Below, in pieces: positions 5,064 through 5,323 of a stretch of DNA of 5,323 nt. The notes under the pieces were generated by a model that worked only from the letters and a program-made list of their open reading frames with translations, searched no databases and had not been told where the DNA came from. This stretch comes from Acidimicrobiaceae bacterium (GTDB lineage: Bacteria; Actinomycetota; Acidimicrobiia; Acidimicrobiales; RAAP-2): NCBI GenBank assembly GCA_003157945.1, contig PMFY01000274.1, forward strand, positions 1-5,323, in the 5' to 3' direction. Within the stretch, counting starts at the first letter, position 1. Each line of letters starts with the position of its first letter. The position numbers and the translations under genes are program-made.

Positions 5064-5323
5064 CAGACGGCCTCCGCCGGAGGGCCGCCGAACCGGACCG
5101 TGACCCCGTCACGCCGCATGCTCCGGGCGAACCAGGTGATCGACAGCGCGATGGCGCCTGCGGTCAACGTCGTCGAGGCGCCGAGCCGGGCGAGGGGGAA
5201 CGTGCCCGTCGATGCCGTCAGGAGCAGGGTCAGGACGATGGCTCCGTTCAGGAACATGGCGACGGCCCACAGGAAGGACACCCGCACGAAGAAGCGCTGC
5301 ACGCTGGGGCGGGCCAGGAGCTG
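5063..5323 (-). CDS. C-terminal part of a small multi-pass membrane protein, VC0807-like (5' end outside the window)
   Basis: The frame is open to the right edge, and 86 residues are visible, ending at TGA 5065-5063. It begins L-A-R-P-S-V-Q-R-F-F-V-R-V-S-F-L-W-A, a basic segment leading into a membrane helix at about 16-37, then a second helix at about 45-67, and a short basic and Pro-rich tail (R67-V86). The R-P-x-V-x-R-F-F-x-R-x-x-x-L-W pattern before a helix pair recalls the C-terminal end of VC0807-type membrane proteins, which are related in appearance to intracellular septation protein A. Their biochemical role is not established. A GTG at 5302-5300 could be read as a start, but the pattern continues upstream of it to the edge, so the gene most likely begins outside. 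The one-base overlap with the desaturase indicates one operon and linked expression. Confidence 0.75.
   Translation of the reverse strand, partial: QLLARPSVQRFFVRVSFLWAVAMFLNGAIVLTLLLTASTGTFPLARLGASTTLTAGAIALSITWFARSMRRDGVTVRFGGPPAEAV
5069..5086 (-). promoter_or_regulatory. Hairpin covering the desaturase ribosome binding site
   Basis: In the message the ribosome site GGAGG (complement of 5071-5075) can pair with CCUCC (complement of 5079-5083) around a 3-base loop, and two further G-C pairs form beyond a single bulged base (5069-5070 with 5085-5086). The structure lies within the last codons of the upstream gene. Ribosomes finishing that gene would open it, so it would tie desaturase translation to that of the membrane protein. 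The pairing is seen; the coupling is inferred. Confidence 0.45.

Overview
The window is about 70% GC by eye, has few and short gaps between genes, and its real genes show strong G/C preference at third codon positions. Secreted proteins carrying the repeat [13 protein letters not shown]-x-F, an NlpC/P60 peptidase, a probable leaderless gene with a TANNNT box close to its ATG, and a histidine-box desaturase together suggest a high-GC actinobacterium. From memory of where this repeat is common, the class Acidimicrobiia is most likely. That placement is inference.

Left part (1-2226). The 3' end of a gene for a repeat protein on the + strand meets, tail to tail, a - strand pair: a secreted NlpC/P60 cell-wall peptidase with five C-terminal repeats (2226 to 1048), then 53 bases later a flavodoxin-like FMN protein (994 to 260). 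The two repeat genes flank the flavoprotein gene in inverted orientation. GC-rich hairpins sit at or next to the stop codons of both repeat genes.

Middle part (2227-3947). A 240-base divergent intergenic region separates the peptidase gene from a zinc-free quinone-oxidoreductase-type MDR gene on the + strand. It is rich in dyads built from CCGGAT/ATCCGG half-sites and probably holds the control region of one or both genes. The oxidoreductase gene is followed after 53 bases by a gene for a 165-residue protein of unknown function with a two-helix membrane anchor, which appears to have its own promoter and may be leaderless.

Right part (3999-5323). A - strand operon enters from the right edge. 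The C-terminal part of a small multi-pass membrane protein (VC0807-like) overlaps by one base the start of a membrane fatty-acid desaturase with three histidine boxes, and the two look translationally coupled. The desaturase gene converges on the 165-residue gene.

Taken together the window looks like chromosomal cell-envelope and redox genes: wall hydrolysis, membrane-lipid desaturation, and flavin/NADPH oxidoreductases. I see no mobile element, RNA gene, CRISPR array or clear defence system. The parts most worth a second look are the dyad-rich control region, the unusual NlpC/P60 active site and insert, and the hairpin over the desaturase ribosome binding site.
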